Source of the DNA: Pontibacter rufus
GTDB lineage: Bacteria > Bacteroidota > Bacteroidia > Cytophagales > Hymenobacteraceae
DNA length: 64,000 nucleotides
Direction of reading: 5' to 3'
Assembly: GCF_015694705.1 (NCBI RefSeq)
Contig: NZ_JADQDR010000014.1
Coordinates: 62,001-126,000 of the forward strand
Shown piece by piece: positions 9,084 through 18,229 of this stretch. Under the pieces are notes generated by a model that searched no databases, was not told where the DNA came from, and worked only from the letters and a program-made list of their open reading frames with translations. A program made the translations under genes and the position numbers. Within the stretch, counting starts at the first letter, position 1. Each line of letters begins with the position of its first letter.

Positions 9084-9092
9084 GACTGCTAA

Positions 9093-12000
9093 TTAAAAGG
9101 TAACGGATAAACCACCATTTACAATTTTCTGTAGAGGATACCCTTGCCCGGATCCGGAGCCCAGTTCGGGATCGAAGTCTTTATAATCGGGGCTATAGGT
9201 CAGGAAGTTATAGGCATTCACGTATACTCTCAGCTTTTGAATACCCCAGTTTTGTGTAAATGCAGGCAGGCTGTAGCCTAGTTCAATGTTCTTTAAGCGC
9301 ACATAATCTGTTTTATGCAGCCAGTAAGTATTCCGCTGGCCCACCCAATACTCGTTGCTGCGGTTAAAAACACGCGGCCCGGAAGCAGTTGGGTTTTGCT
9401 CTGTCCAGCGATTATCATAGAAGCTCTGCAAAAAGTTTCCAATCTCACCAGACTCTGTGCTGATGTAATTCACGGCGCCGGCAGCGCCCTGTATCAGCAT
9501 AGAGAGGTCGAAACCTTTGTACCCGAGGCGTGCAGTGATACCACCTGTTAAAGTAGGCACATTGCTCTTTTCATTTCTTACCCGATCATTGGCATCAATC
9601 ACGCCATCATCGTTCACATCTTCAAAGATAATGTCGCCTGGGCGCGCGCCGGACCAGTGTGGATATGCGTCTACCGCAGCCTGATTTTCGAAAATACCGA
9701 TGGCCTGGTAATACAAATCATTATCCGGGTTGTAGGGGTCAGTCGGAATAGGGCGGCCGGTTGTCAGTTGGTATTCCGGTCTGCCGGGGGTTTCATCCCA
9801 GAAAATGATCCTGTTTTTGGCATAGCCGCCATTAATTCCTACTTCATAGGTAAAGTCGTTGCCAATAACATTGTCGTAAATCACACTGAAATCGAATCCC
9901 CTGTTTCCGGACTTTCCAATATTTTCCGGAGGTAAAGTCATACCGGTTGATGCCGGAATGGAAGCACTTCTCCTCCATAGAATGTCGGAGCGCAGGTTAT
10001 CGAAGTAATCAAACGTAACAGAGAGATGATTATTGAGCAACTCAGCATCAAAGCCAACGTTGCGCTGAATGGCCTTCTCCCAGGTTGTATTCTGATTTGG
10101 AACACGCCTTTCATATAAGGTTGGATTTAACACCGTTCCACCATCTGTTACAAACGCTGATCCACCGGCTCCTAAACCAAGTGTCGCTAAGTAAGCATAC
10201 TCTTGCAGAACACCTCCGAACGTTACTTCATCCCATCCTGTCTGACCATACGAAGCCCTTAACTTGAAGAAGTTGATAGCGCCAATGTTATCCTTCCAGA
10301 AGTTTTCCTCAGACATGACATAGCCTAAGGACATGCCTGGAAAAAATCCAAATTTTTTGCCTTCTTCAAATATGTAGGAGCCTTGATAGCGCCATACAAA
10401 CTCCGCCAGGTATTTTTCCTTATAACCATAATTTACCCTTCCAAAATAGTTCAGACGGGCGCTTGCACTACCGGAACCATAGTTTGTCAGGTACTGGTCC
10501 GTTGCGCCGGCAAACATCTGATCAAGGGCAGTAGAGGTAAAGTTACGACGGTAAGCGCTGAACCTGTCCATCCCGCCCGTAATTCTTTCTACCCCGGCCA
10601 GGAAGTTGACGGAATGCACGTCCGAGAAAGTTCTGTCATACTTTAGCAATCCGTTTAGCAGGATGCGCTGGTTGTCTTCCATCTCTTCTGTCAGGGCCGG
10701 ACTGTCAAAGCCTTTTTTGCCTTTAATCAGCACGGGCTGTCCGTCCGTATCACGTGTGGTGCCATCCCAGGAATATAAATACCAGGGTGTTTGCCATAAT
10801 TTACGAAAATTAAAGCCTTTGTCAATAGCGGCATTTCCTGTAACGGATAGCCCTTCCACCCACGGGATGGTGACATTTAGCCTAAAATTAGAGTTAACCA
10901 CATAGTTTTTATTTCTGTCGTAACCGGTTGCCTTGGTGCTTACCACCACGGGATTATCACCGTATTCTATATCCGGGCCGGGAGTGCCATCGGGCCAGTA
11001 AGCTGTCATATTCGGCTTGCCCCGCATTACCATCCTGAAAATGCTTCCTGCGCCGCGGGTCGGAAAGTTGCGGTCTTCCATGCGGCCCGAAAGATCGACA
11101 GCCAGGCTTATGTTTTCAGAGATTTTACCATCCAGGTTAGAGCGGAAATCATACTGGTTATACTTAGTGCCGCTGTTGTAGTAAAAGCCATTTTGGCTCC
11201 TGGTGGTAAGCGCCACAAAGTATTTCATGTTTTCGCTGCCTCCGGAAACTGATACATTCGCCTGGTTTTGGCCAGACCATGGCTTGATTACTTCCTTAAA
11301 CCAGTTGGTGTTGGGGTGCCCCCAGGGATCAGATCCATCGCTAAACTGCTGGATATCTTCGGGTGTGAATCGGGCAGGATTACCCGCGTACAGGTCAATC
11401 TCGTTCAGCATGGTAGCATACTCTGCTGCATCTGCCATATCCGGAAGGCGGGTAGGCCGGCCATACCCCTGGTTAAACGAAGCGGTAATAGTAGGCTTTC
11501 CTACTTTTCCTCTTTTAGTGGTTACCAGGATTACGCCGTTAGCTGCCTGTGCGCCATAAATAGCGGCAGAAGCATCCTTTAGCACGGATATACTTTCAAT
11601 TGTATTGGGGTCCAGTCGCTCTAGTGATCGGCCGGGTACACCATCTACTACAACCAGGGGCTCTGAGCTGCCAAAGGAATTCAGTCCTCTTATACGGAGC
11701 TTTGCGCCGTCATATCCGGGCTCACCACTTGATCCTACAGCTGTTAAACCCGGCATACGGCCGGCTAAACTGTTGGTAACGTTAAGGGCTGGGCTCTTGG
11801 TTATTACTTCGCCCTGAACGGCGGTTACAGATCCGGTTAAAGTAGCTTTTTTCTGTGTGCCGTATCCCACTACCACTACCTCTTCCAAAGCTTTGGTGTC
11901 AGCGCCCAACTGCACGTTAACGGTAGAGCGGTTGTTAACCGGCACTTCCTGCGTCTGGTAACCTATAAAGGAAAAAACAAGCGTACCACTGCCATCCGGC

Positions 12001-12209
12001 ACATTGATAGTATAAGCCCCATCAGCACCTGTGGGCGCTGCCGTATTGGTGCCCTTGAGCAGCACTGTTACGCCGGGAAGCCCCATGCCGCTTTCATCTG
12101 TAACTTTCCCCTGCACCGTGACGCCCTGGGCGAGCGCCATCACAACAGAGGCAAAGAAAAGAGGAAATACAAGCAAGTATCTCAGCTCTTTAAGTAAAAA
12201 GTGTTGCAT
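9093..12209 (-). CDS. SusC/RagA family TonB-linked outer membrane transporter (SusC1)
   Basis: A 1038-residue TonB-dependent transporter. A signal peptide ending near MALAQ is followed directly by a carboxypeptidase-regulatory-like beta-sandwich (VTVQGKVTDESGMGLPGVTV to SFIGYQTQEVPV), then the SusC signature (LEEVVVVGYGTQKK), the plug domain with LRIRGLNSFGSSEPLVVVDG, and a 22-strand barrel ending in NGGLSVTF with a terminal phenylalanine. There is no N-terminal STN domain, so control by an ECF sigma/anti-sigma pair is not expected. The first about 114 codons and 154 bp of upstream DNA are virtually identical in DNA to SusC2 at 18230-21400, whereas the plug and barrel differ clearly. SusC1 pairs with SusD1, which begins 9 bp downstream. 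Confidence 0.95.
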   Translation of the reverse strand: MQHFLLKELRYLLVFPLFFASVVMALAQGVTVQGKVTDESGMGLPGVTVLLKGTNTAAPTGADGAYTINVPDGSGTLVFSFIGYQTQEVPVNNRSTVNVQLGADTKALEEVVVVGYGTQKKATLTGSVTAVQGEVITKSPALNVTNSLAGRMPGLTAVGSSGEPGYDGAKLRIRGLNSFGSSEPLVVVDGVPGRSLERLDPNTIESISVLKDASAAIYGAQAANGVILVTTKRGKVGKPTITASFNQGYGRPTRLPDMADAAEYATMLNEIDLYAGNPARFTPEDIQQFSDGSDPWGHPNTNWFKEVIKPWSGQNQANVSVSGGSENMKYFVALTTRSQNGFYYNSGTKYNQYDFRSNLDGKISENISLAVDLSGRMEDRNFPTRGAGSIFRMVMRGKPNMTAYWPDGTPGPDIEYGDNPVVVSTKATGYDRNKNYVVNSNFRLNVTIPWVEGLSVTGNAAIDKGFNFRKLWQTPWYLYSWDGTTRDTDGQPVLIKGKKGFDSPALTEEMEDNQRILLNGLLKYDRTFSDVHSVNFLAGVERITGGMDRFSAYRRNFTSTALDQMFAGATDQYLTNYGSGSASARLNYFGRVNYGYKEKYLAEFVWRYQGSYIFEEGKKFGFFPGMSLGYVMSEENFWKDNIGAINFFKLRASYGQTGWDEVTFGGVLQEYAYLATLGLGAGGSAFVTDGGTVLNPTLYERRVPNQNTTWEKAIQRNVGFDAELLNNHLSVTFDYFDNLRSDILWRRSASIPASTGMTLPPENIGKSGNRGFDFSVIYDNVIGNDFTYEVGINGGYAKNRIIFWDETPGRPEYQLTTGRPIPTDPYNPDNDLYYQAIGIFENQAAVDAYPHWSGARPGDIIFEDVNDDGVIDANDRVRNEKSNVPTLTGGITARLGYKGFDLSMLIQGAAGAVNYISTESGEIGNFLQSFYDNRWTEQNPTASGPRVFNRSNEYWVGQRNTYWLHKTDYVRLKNIELGYSLPAFTQNWGIQKLRVYVNAYNFLTYSPDYKDFDPELGSGSGQGYPLQKIVNGGLSVTF

Positions 12210-12363
12210 ACATCATCATATTTAAAGGTTATAGAATAGATTAAAAATGTACTGAACTGGTTAATTCCCTTGTATGAAGTGCCGCTCCTGATAAGAATGG
12301 CTCCTTTAACATTTTCCTGTATAAGATAAGCTTCTATTCAGCAATTTACTGAACCCGCAAACC
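11869..12363. repeat. 495-bp direct repeat, copy A: susC1 leader and N-terminal domain
   Basis: By reading the two regions side by side, 11869-12363 matches 21060-21554 at 494 of 495 positions; the single difference is C at 11939 against T at 21130 (Val versus Ile codon). It covers 154 bp upstream of the ATG and about the first 114 codons of susC1. Identity stops abruptly at 12363/12364 on one side and decays at 11868 on the other. Non-coding and synonymous positions are identical, so recent duplication or gene conversion explains it better than selection on protein. Confidence 0.95.
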
Positions 12364-12897
12364 GCTGTGCTTATTACTATAATCATGCTTTTCCGTAATA
12401 TCATACCACAAACCAGCGCTGAAATTGAAAATGTCTTTTATCGATGCTGTTTTAAGGTAGATACCCGCTTCTTTATGATAAATGTCCATAATCGTTTGCC
12501 AAAGCCAAACTTAACTGCTTCTTCAGATCATAAACCGCAATAAGCTTCAACTTATGGAAACAAGGAGCAGTAAAATTACTTTGGTTTAATGTACTAGGAG
12601 AAGTTGGGATGTTAGTTATTATTACGGAGTGTAATATAAATATCTTAAAGAAGAAAACAAATATCTTTAACGTCACGCCGACAAAAAATATTCCTGCTCC
12701 GGAAAGGCAATGAATTTACTGTTATCTGCTGAGAGTGTGCCCTATAGCAGACACAATGGCCCAGCAGAGATTTCATATTACGCTCCCTGCGATAGCCTGG
12801 CGGATTTATTCACCGCTGGATCAAGTATGTTTCGTCCTCTGCCTGTACAGCTGCGTATTGCAGCAAAAACAAGAACAGCCTAACCATACATGCTATG
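12364..12897. other. Intergenic region between susC1 and the FG-GAP protein gene
   Basis: About 530 bp, clearly more AT-rich than its flanks, beyond the end of the repeated susC leader. No convincing gene: open frames at 12473-12676 (minus) and 12735-12935 (plus) have no recognisable features. It probably contains a promoter for susC1, but I found no clear TAnnTTTG element in the leftward direction. Confidence 0.5.
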
Positions 12898-15800
12898 TTA
12901 TTCCGGTTTATATGCCTTTACATCCTGCTGGTTGATGCCAAATAATAAGGTGCTGTTCACTTTCAGAATACTCCTTACATCCCCCTTCACTTTAAAGCCT
13001 GATTGGGCCTGTGGTACGTAATAAAACTCTCCCTTTCCGTTGCCCTGCAGCAGGATACCATAGTTGGCATCATACTTCCCGAAGCGCAGCCGGGCCTGGC
13101 TCATGTTGCCTCCCAGCAATAAATCCTGCTTGCCGTCGCTGTTATAGTCCAGGGCAGTCATGGCATATACCGGCGAGAACTGGACCTCTACCGGCAGGGA
13201 CTTCTCCTGGAATTTACCCTGCGCATTGCTCTCAAAGTAGGCTGTCTGCAGATAATTGGCAGAAAAATGCCCTGCTCCTTTAAGCTCTTCGGGTGTAAAA
13301 ATATCCTGCAGGGTGGCGTCTGCATAGCTTTTATAGTCGGTAAAGCGGGTGCGCATGATGCTTATCTGGTCCAGCAACTCGTCGCGGGTTACATAGGGAT
13401 AGCTCTTACCCTGTATATAGAAGGTCAGGATAGGATCAACAGATCCGTTGTCGTCAAAATCCTTGTAATACAGCTCTGCCGGTTGCTGATCTGTGGCTTT
13501 GCACTGGGTGTTCAGGCCAAGATTGCCTATCACCAGATCAGGCTTGCCGTCCTGGTTAAAGTCATCCACCAGCAACTTATTCCACCAACCCCTGTACTCC
13601 TTATCGAAGTAGGCTTTGGTATTGTCAGTTAGTTTGCCGTTTGTGTTTTTGAAAACGGTTACCGGCATCCACTCCCCCACTATCACCAGCTCCTGTTTTT
13701 TGTCGCCGTTCAGGTCATGCCAGGCGGCATCGGTTACCAGGCCCGGGCGTTGCAAGGCGGGTGCCACAGCCGCTGTCATATCCTTAAACCTGCCGGTGCC
13801 ATCATTCATGAGGATATAGCTTCTGGGTATCTCCGGGTAGCGGCCCGGAATCATGCGGCCCCCTACAAACAAATCCAGATGCCCGTCGCCATTTATATCT
13901 GCTGCACGCGCACAGCTTGTGCTCACGGGCATGGCTGGCAGGGCATCTGCGCTGCTCCTGCTGAAATTACCTTTCCCATCGTTAAGGTACAGCCTATCCT
14001 GCAGCAGCGCATCATCCGGCATATAGTTGTGGTAACCTCCACTAACAACGTACAGATCCGGGGCCCCGTCGTTGTTGGCGTCAAAAAATACGGCATCCAC
14101 ATCTACAGCCATCTTGTCGGCATCAAAAGCGGGCGTAGTCCTCGGTGCGAAACTGCCGTTTCGTTGCTGCAGGTATAGCGCCCCTGCCTGCCCCTGTCCG
14201 CCGCCTGCAAAAATATCCTCCAGCCCATCTCCATTCACATCCGCCTTCACCAGGCAGGGACCGGAGAAAGAGAGTGGGTTAACCAGCAGCGGCTGCCGCT
14301 TAAAGTCATTTGTAACGTTCTTCTGATGCGCAAAGGAAATCGGTGCTTTGGCTTCCCTGAAAATGGGTGCAGCGGGCTTCCTGGAGCTATATGAAGCATC
14401 TGCCGCTTCCTCCTGCAGAGTAAGCCGCTGGTCCGGTTTCACATTCCGTAGCACTTGCTGTTTCCCACTCAGCCATACAACCCGCAGTGAGTCTATCATA
14501 CTCTCCTGCCCAAGGCCAAAATGCAGCACCGGCGAAACGCTTGACTGATAACCCCGCGAGGGCATCTGCTCCTGGTACTGCTGCCTGCTGCCCGCATAGA
14601 CTGTAACTTTAGCGCCTGTTCCGGCGGTGTTTTTGCCAGCCCCTTTTAGCTTAAGTTGCACGTAGTGGTGGTGCAGTTGCTCGCTGGCCCCGTTCTGGTA
14701 TATAAAAGCTGGCTGGTTGATATTGTTGACGATGAGATCCAGATCGCCGTCGTTGTCGAGATCGGCATAGGCAGCCCCGTTGCTGGTGGAAGGAATACGC
14801 ATACCCCAGTCCTGGCCTTTGTTGCTGAACGAGAGGTCGCCGTTGTTTTTGAAGATGTAGTTCGTTACATTGGACGAAGGTATTTTGTTGACAAGTTCCA
14901 GTGCACTCCTCCGATCCATTCTGCCGCTGTTCTGCTGCACAAAGTTTCCCATGTACTTGATAAAATCCATGTTGGTATAGTCGCGCAAATAACCGTTTGT
15001 CACAAATAGATCTTTAAGGCCGTCGTTATCATAGTCAGCAAATAAAGGTGCCCAGCTCCAGTCGGTATTGGAGATACCTGCCAGCTGACCGATCTCACTA
15101 AACGTACCATTGCCATTATTTAGCTGTAGCATGTTACGCATATACTGGTAATGGAAACCTGATTTGAGACTGAGATTGAACTTCTCGTAATTATCCGGGG
15201 CAAACAGCAGCTTCTGCCGCCTGTTGTCTTCAGGCAGCATGTCCAATGTAAAGATATCCGGGTGGGCGTCGTTGTTGATGTCGGCGATATCATTACCCAT
15301 GGAGAAATGGGAGGTATGGCCGATGCTTGTTTTCATCTGATCCGTAAAGGTACCGTCCTGGTTATTCATGTAAAGGTAATCCGGAACATCATAGTCATTC
15401 GATATATAAATATCAGGCCAGCCATCCCCATTTATATCGGCTACGCCTGCCCCCAAACCATACGTCAGGGTTGAAGAAAGGAACCCTGCCCTGCCTGTTA
15501 TATCCTCAAAATGTCCTTTATCATTTCTGAAAAACCGCACTCCCCGTTGCGCATCCTCTACCTTAAGAATTTCTGCTGTAGTAACTTCATCTAATATCGG
15601 CAATGACTCCGGGCTATGGTTCAATAAAAACATATCAAGATCATTGTCCCGATCAAAGTCGAAGAAGACGGCATGCGTGCTGTTGGAAGAACTGGCCAGA
15701 CCATACTGCGCTGCCTGCTCCACAAACCGGGGCTCCCCGTTAGCATCTGGGCCTGTGTTAATGAACAACTGGTTTGTCCGCTTTTCAGGCGGCAGCTTAC

Positions 15801-16263
15801 CGGAGTAGCAAACATATATATCTAATAAACCGTCTCCGTTCACATCCGCCATAGTTGTGCCGGTAGCCCAGGGGCCTTCTCGTCCGGCTACACCGGCCCT
15901 GGCAGTTATATTTTCAAACTGCATATTTCCCTTGTTCAGGTATAGCTGATTTGGCGCCATGTTAGCGGTAAAGTAAATATCCTGCAGACTATCTCCGTTT
16001 ACATCTCCTACGGCTACCCCGCCTCCATTGTAGAAGTACTCATACATGAGCACATTTGTATTTAACCCTTCAGTCAGGTTGTTGGAGAAATTAATACCAG
16101 TCCGGCTGGCAGGCAGCAGGCTAAACAGTGGATGGGCGACAATGGGGGGAGCATCGTTACCTGCTTTTTTCCCCTCTTCAGAAGATCTTTCCTGGCAGGA
16201 TGCAACAACTAAAAAAAGGATGAGTAGCGATAGGGTAGATAAGGGAGATCGGAGCAGGCTCAT
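12898..16263 (-). CDS. FG-GAP/VCBS repeat lipoprotein with ASPIC/UnbV domain
   Basis: An 1121-residue lipoprotein. I chose the ATG at 16263 because it gives a proper lipoprotein signal (MSLLRSPLSTLSLLILFLVV, then ASC lipobox); an in-frame ATG 27 codons upstream would place the signal internally. It contains many FG-GAP/VCBS calcium-binding propeller blades, recognisable as DVNGDSLQDIYFTANM, DINGDGWPDIYISNDYD, DYDNDGLKDLFVTNG, DLDNDGDLDLIVNN, DVNGDGLEDIFAGGG, DINGDGHLDLFVGGR and DFNQDGKPDLVIGN. In the middle lies an ASPIC/UnbV domain (RGYQSSVSPVLHFGLG, DSLRVVWLSGKQQVL). In Bacteroidota such CRTAC1-like surface proteins are frequently encoded beside SusCD pairs and are thought to bind or help process the nutrient. 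It starts 95 bp after the susD2 stop on the same strand, so it probably belongs to the SusCD2 operon. Confidence 0.9.
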   Translation of the reverse strand: MSLLRSPLSTLSLLILFLVVASCQERSSEEGKKAGNDAPPIVAHPLFSLLPASRTGINFSNNLTEGLNTNVLMYEYFYNGGGVAVGDVNGDSLQDIYFTANMAPNQLYLNKGNMQFENITARAGVAGREGPWATGTTMADVNGDGLLDIYVCYSGKLPPEKRTNQLFINTGPDANGEPRFVEQAAQYGLASSSNSTHAVFFDFDRDNDLDMFLLNHSPESLPILDEVTTAEILKVEDAQRGVRFFRNDKGHFEDITGRAGFLSSTLTYGLGAGVADINGDGWPDIYISNDYDVPDYLYMNNQDGTFTDQMKTSIGHTSHFSMGNDIADINNDAHPDIFTLDMLPEDNRRQKLLFAPDNYEKFNLSLKSGFHYQYMRNMLQLNNGNGTFSEIGQLAGISNTDWSWAPLFADYDNDGLKDLFVTNGYLRDYTNMDFIKYMGNFVQQNSGRMDRRSALELVNKIPSSNVTNYIFKNNGDLSFSNKGQDWGMRIPSTSNGAAYADLDNDGDLDLIVNNINQPAFIYQNGASEQLHHHYVQLKLKGAGKNTAGTGAKVTVYAGSRQQYQEQMPSRGYQSSVSPVLHFGLGQESMIDSLRVVWLSGKQQVLRNVKPDQRLTLQEEAADASYSSRKPAAPIFREAKAPISFAHQKNVTNDFKRQPLLVNPLSFSGPCLVKADVNGDGLEDIFAGGGQGQAGALYLQQRNGSFAPRTTPAFDADKMAVDVDAVFFDANNDGAPDLYVVSGGYHNYMPDDALLQDRLYLNDGKGNFSRSSADALPAMPVSTSCARAADINGDGHLDLFVGGRMIPGRYPEIPRSYILMNDGTGRFKDMTAAVAPALQRPGLVTDAAWHDLNGDKKQELVIVGEWMPVTVFKNTNGKLTDNTKAYFDKEYRGWWNKLLVDDFNQDGKPDLVIGNLGLNTQCKATDQQPAELYYKDFDDNGSVDPILTFYIQGKSYPYVTRDELLDQISIMRTRFTDYKSYADATLQDIFTPEELKGAGHFSANYLQTAYFESNAQGKFQEKSLPVEVQFSPVYAMTALDYNSDGKQDLLLGGNMSQARLRFGKYDANYGILLQGNGKGEFYYVPQAQSGFKVKGDVRSILKVNSTLLFGINQQDVKAYKPE

Positions 16264-16358
16264 TCGTATAAGCGTTCTATAAGTAAGCGATAAAAAAGAA
16301 AATCTATGCCAGCACAAAACGACTGGCATAGATTTTAAATTCAAATAAGCACAAATTC

Positions 16359-18218
16359 TTAGTACCCCGGATTCTGAACCAGTTTATCATTCCTGTTCAT
16401 CTCGTCCCGGTGAATCGGCAGGTAAAACATTTTATCGTCCCATGCCCGGTTCTCAATTCCTTCACCAAGTTCTATCACATTGTATGTATAGTTGTAGTTC
16501 TCAGGATTGTGCTGGTACTGCGTCACTGTTTTACCGGGTTTCAGTGTTCCTTTGATGTCAATGATCCCAGGCTGTTCACCAAACTCCTCTGGCGCAATCA
16601 TCCATCTGCGGGCATCATGAAAGCGCTGTTCCTCGTAGGCCATTTCTATCCTGCGCTCGTTACGGTACCGTTCCATCAGCGCGTCGCCTGTTTCGGTTAC
16701 AGCCGGCATTCCCACCCGGAAGCGCACTTTGTTCAGCCATGCCTGGGCTTCGGCATCCTGGCCCAACTCAATGCTGGCCTCCACATAGTTCAATACTGCT
16801 TCTGTATAGCGGAAGAAAGCCCAGGGAACCTGCTGCCACATGTTCATGTCTACCAGATTAGGGTTCGGGTCAATAAACCTCCTCATATAGTAACCGGTGC
16901 GGCTACCGTTCCAGTCCTCAATAGAGCTCTGCCGTGTATCCAGGCCGAAGTGTGTCGTTTTCTTCCCATCGGGCCCAATTATCTCATATTGACCTGTCTG
17001 GATCTGGTTGGCAGGATCTGCTGTGGTAGTGAACCTTGGTTTCCAGTCAGCGCCATCGTACAGGATAGAGGCTTCAAAACGGGGATCACGGTTTTCATAT
17101 GGGTTCGCGGCTTGCTCCGGGTTATCCCAGCTGAATTTACTGCCGTCCATCATTTCATAGTCATCTACCAATTGCTGGATCGGCGTATTACCGGCCCAGT
17201 TACGGTACCCGTTAGGACCATTGTATAGGCCAACCTGACCACCGCTCTCGTTCTTAGACTGGATAAAGTAGCGCCCAAAGATCATATCTTCTTCACCACC
17301 GCCACGGAACAGGGAAACATTGACATAATTTTCAAACCCTTCCTCTGGCGTAACAGGTCCTGACAGGTTCAGCTTAAACCCGTAGCCCGGCAAGTCCAAC
17401 ACATCTTTGGCAGCAGCCTGAGCTTTTTGCCAACGCTCCATCTGGCTGCCATCTACATAACCTATTAACTCAGGGTTAGAGTAGCCGGCAATTATACTTG
17501 ACTTTGCGTTGGCAGTAGGTATATCGTGCAAATCGCTGGCAGCATACAGCAAAACCCGGGATTTGAGCGCCAGGGCTGCGGCCTTAGACGCCCGGCCCAG
17601 CACTATCGGCTTACCATCAAGCAGTTGCGCCGCTTGCTCTGCATCTTTCACAATAAAATCTACAGTTTCTGCAAAGGTATTGCGGGCGATAGTATAATCT
17701 TCTGCGCCAAGTTCGTACGGGCTATCCACGAGCGGCACACCGCCATAATAGCGAAGCAACTGGTGATACATGTAAGCCCGCATAAACAGTGCTTCCCCCA
17801 TCAACCTGTCCACAAGTTCCGGATTGTCAAACTGGGGCTCCTGCAGGTTTGTAATAGCTAAGTTGGCTGCCCTAATTCTGCTATACATGTTAGGCCAGTT
17901 AAGCGTATAGTTTATCCAACCCGGGTCAGCAGGATTGGAACGTGCCTCAGTGATAGTATTAATGCCTCTGCCCGGGTGCGTAAAAACAGCTTCATCTGTA
18001 AGGGAAGCCTGCATTTGCTCATCAAAGCCTCCTACGCCCAAAACCGTATAGAGGTCAGTTACAAAGGCCTCGGCAAGGGCTGCATCTGTCCAGACAAGCT
18101 CACTTGGAACACTTGATAAGGGCTGTGTGTCCAGAAAGTCATCCTTACAGCCGGTCATAAGCGCCATGGCTGTAATAACTCCCAGGGACAAAGATTTTAT
18201 TTTATTCATTCTCTTCAT
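16359..18218 (-). CDS. SusD/RagB family nutrient-binding outer membrane lipoprotein (SusD2)
   Basis: A 619-residue lipoprotein (lipobox LMTGC, Cys about 24) with the SusD fold. Landmarks: FLDTQPLSSVPSELVW at the mature N-terminus, RIRAANLAITNL, GEALFMRAYMYHQLLRYYGGVPLVD, LKSRVLLYAASDLHD, FRYTEAVLNYVEASIELGQ, ERYRNERRIEMAYEEQRFHDARRWM, and FYLPIHRDEMNRNDKLVQNPGY at the end. It begins 11 bp after the susC2 stop. The shared blocks with SusD1, including WNGSRTGYYMRRFIDP, show the two SusCD pairs are paralogous and probably take up related ligands. It would form the surface lid of the SusC2 channel. Confidence 0.95.
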   Translation of the reverse strand: MKRMNKIKSLSLGVITAMALMTGCKDDFLDTQPLSSVPSELVWTDAALAEAFVTDLYTVLGVGGFDEQMQASLTDEAVFTHPGRGINTITEARSNPADPGWINYTLNWPNMYSRIRAANLAITNLQEPQFDNPELVDRLMGEALFMRAYMYHQLLRYYGGVPLVDSPYELGAEDYTIARNTFAETVDFIVKDAEQAAQLLDGKPIVLGRASKAAALALKSRVLLYAASDLHDIPTANAKSSIIAGYSNPELIGYVDGSQMERWQKAQAAAKDVLDLPGYGFKLNLSGPVTPEEGFENYVNVSLFRGGGEEDMIFGRYFIQSKNESGGQVGLYNGPNGYRNWAGNTPIQQLVDDYEMMDGSKFSWDNPEQAANPYENRDPRFEASILYDGADWKPRFTTTADPANQIQTGQYEIIGPDGKKTTHFGLDTRQSSIEDWNGSRTGYYMRRFIDPNPNLVDMNMWQQVPWAFFRYTEAVLNYVEASIELGQDAEAQAWLNKVRFRVGMPAVTETGDALMERYRNERRIEMAYEEQRFHDARRWMIAPEEFGEQPGIIDIKGTLKPGKTVTQYQHNPENYNYTYNVIELGEGIENRAWDDKMFYLPIHRDEMNRNDKLVQNPGY

Positions 18219-18229
18219 TTCTAGGTCTG

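Noticed and set aside
12473..12676. 67-codon minus-strand frame in the susC1 upstream gap
   Set aside because: AT-rich random-looking sequence, no start context, no conserved pattern.
16264..16344. 27-codon upstream extension of the FG-GAP lipoprotein
   Set aside because: It would bury the lipoprotein signal; the ATG at 16263 gives a correct signal and lipobox.
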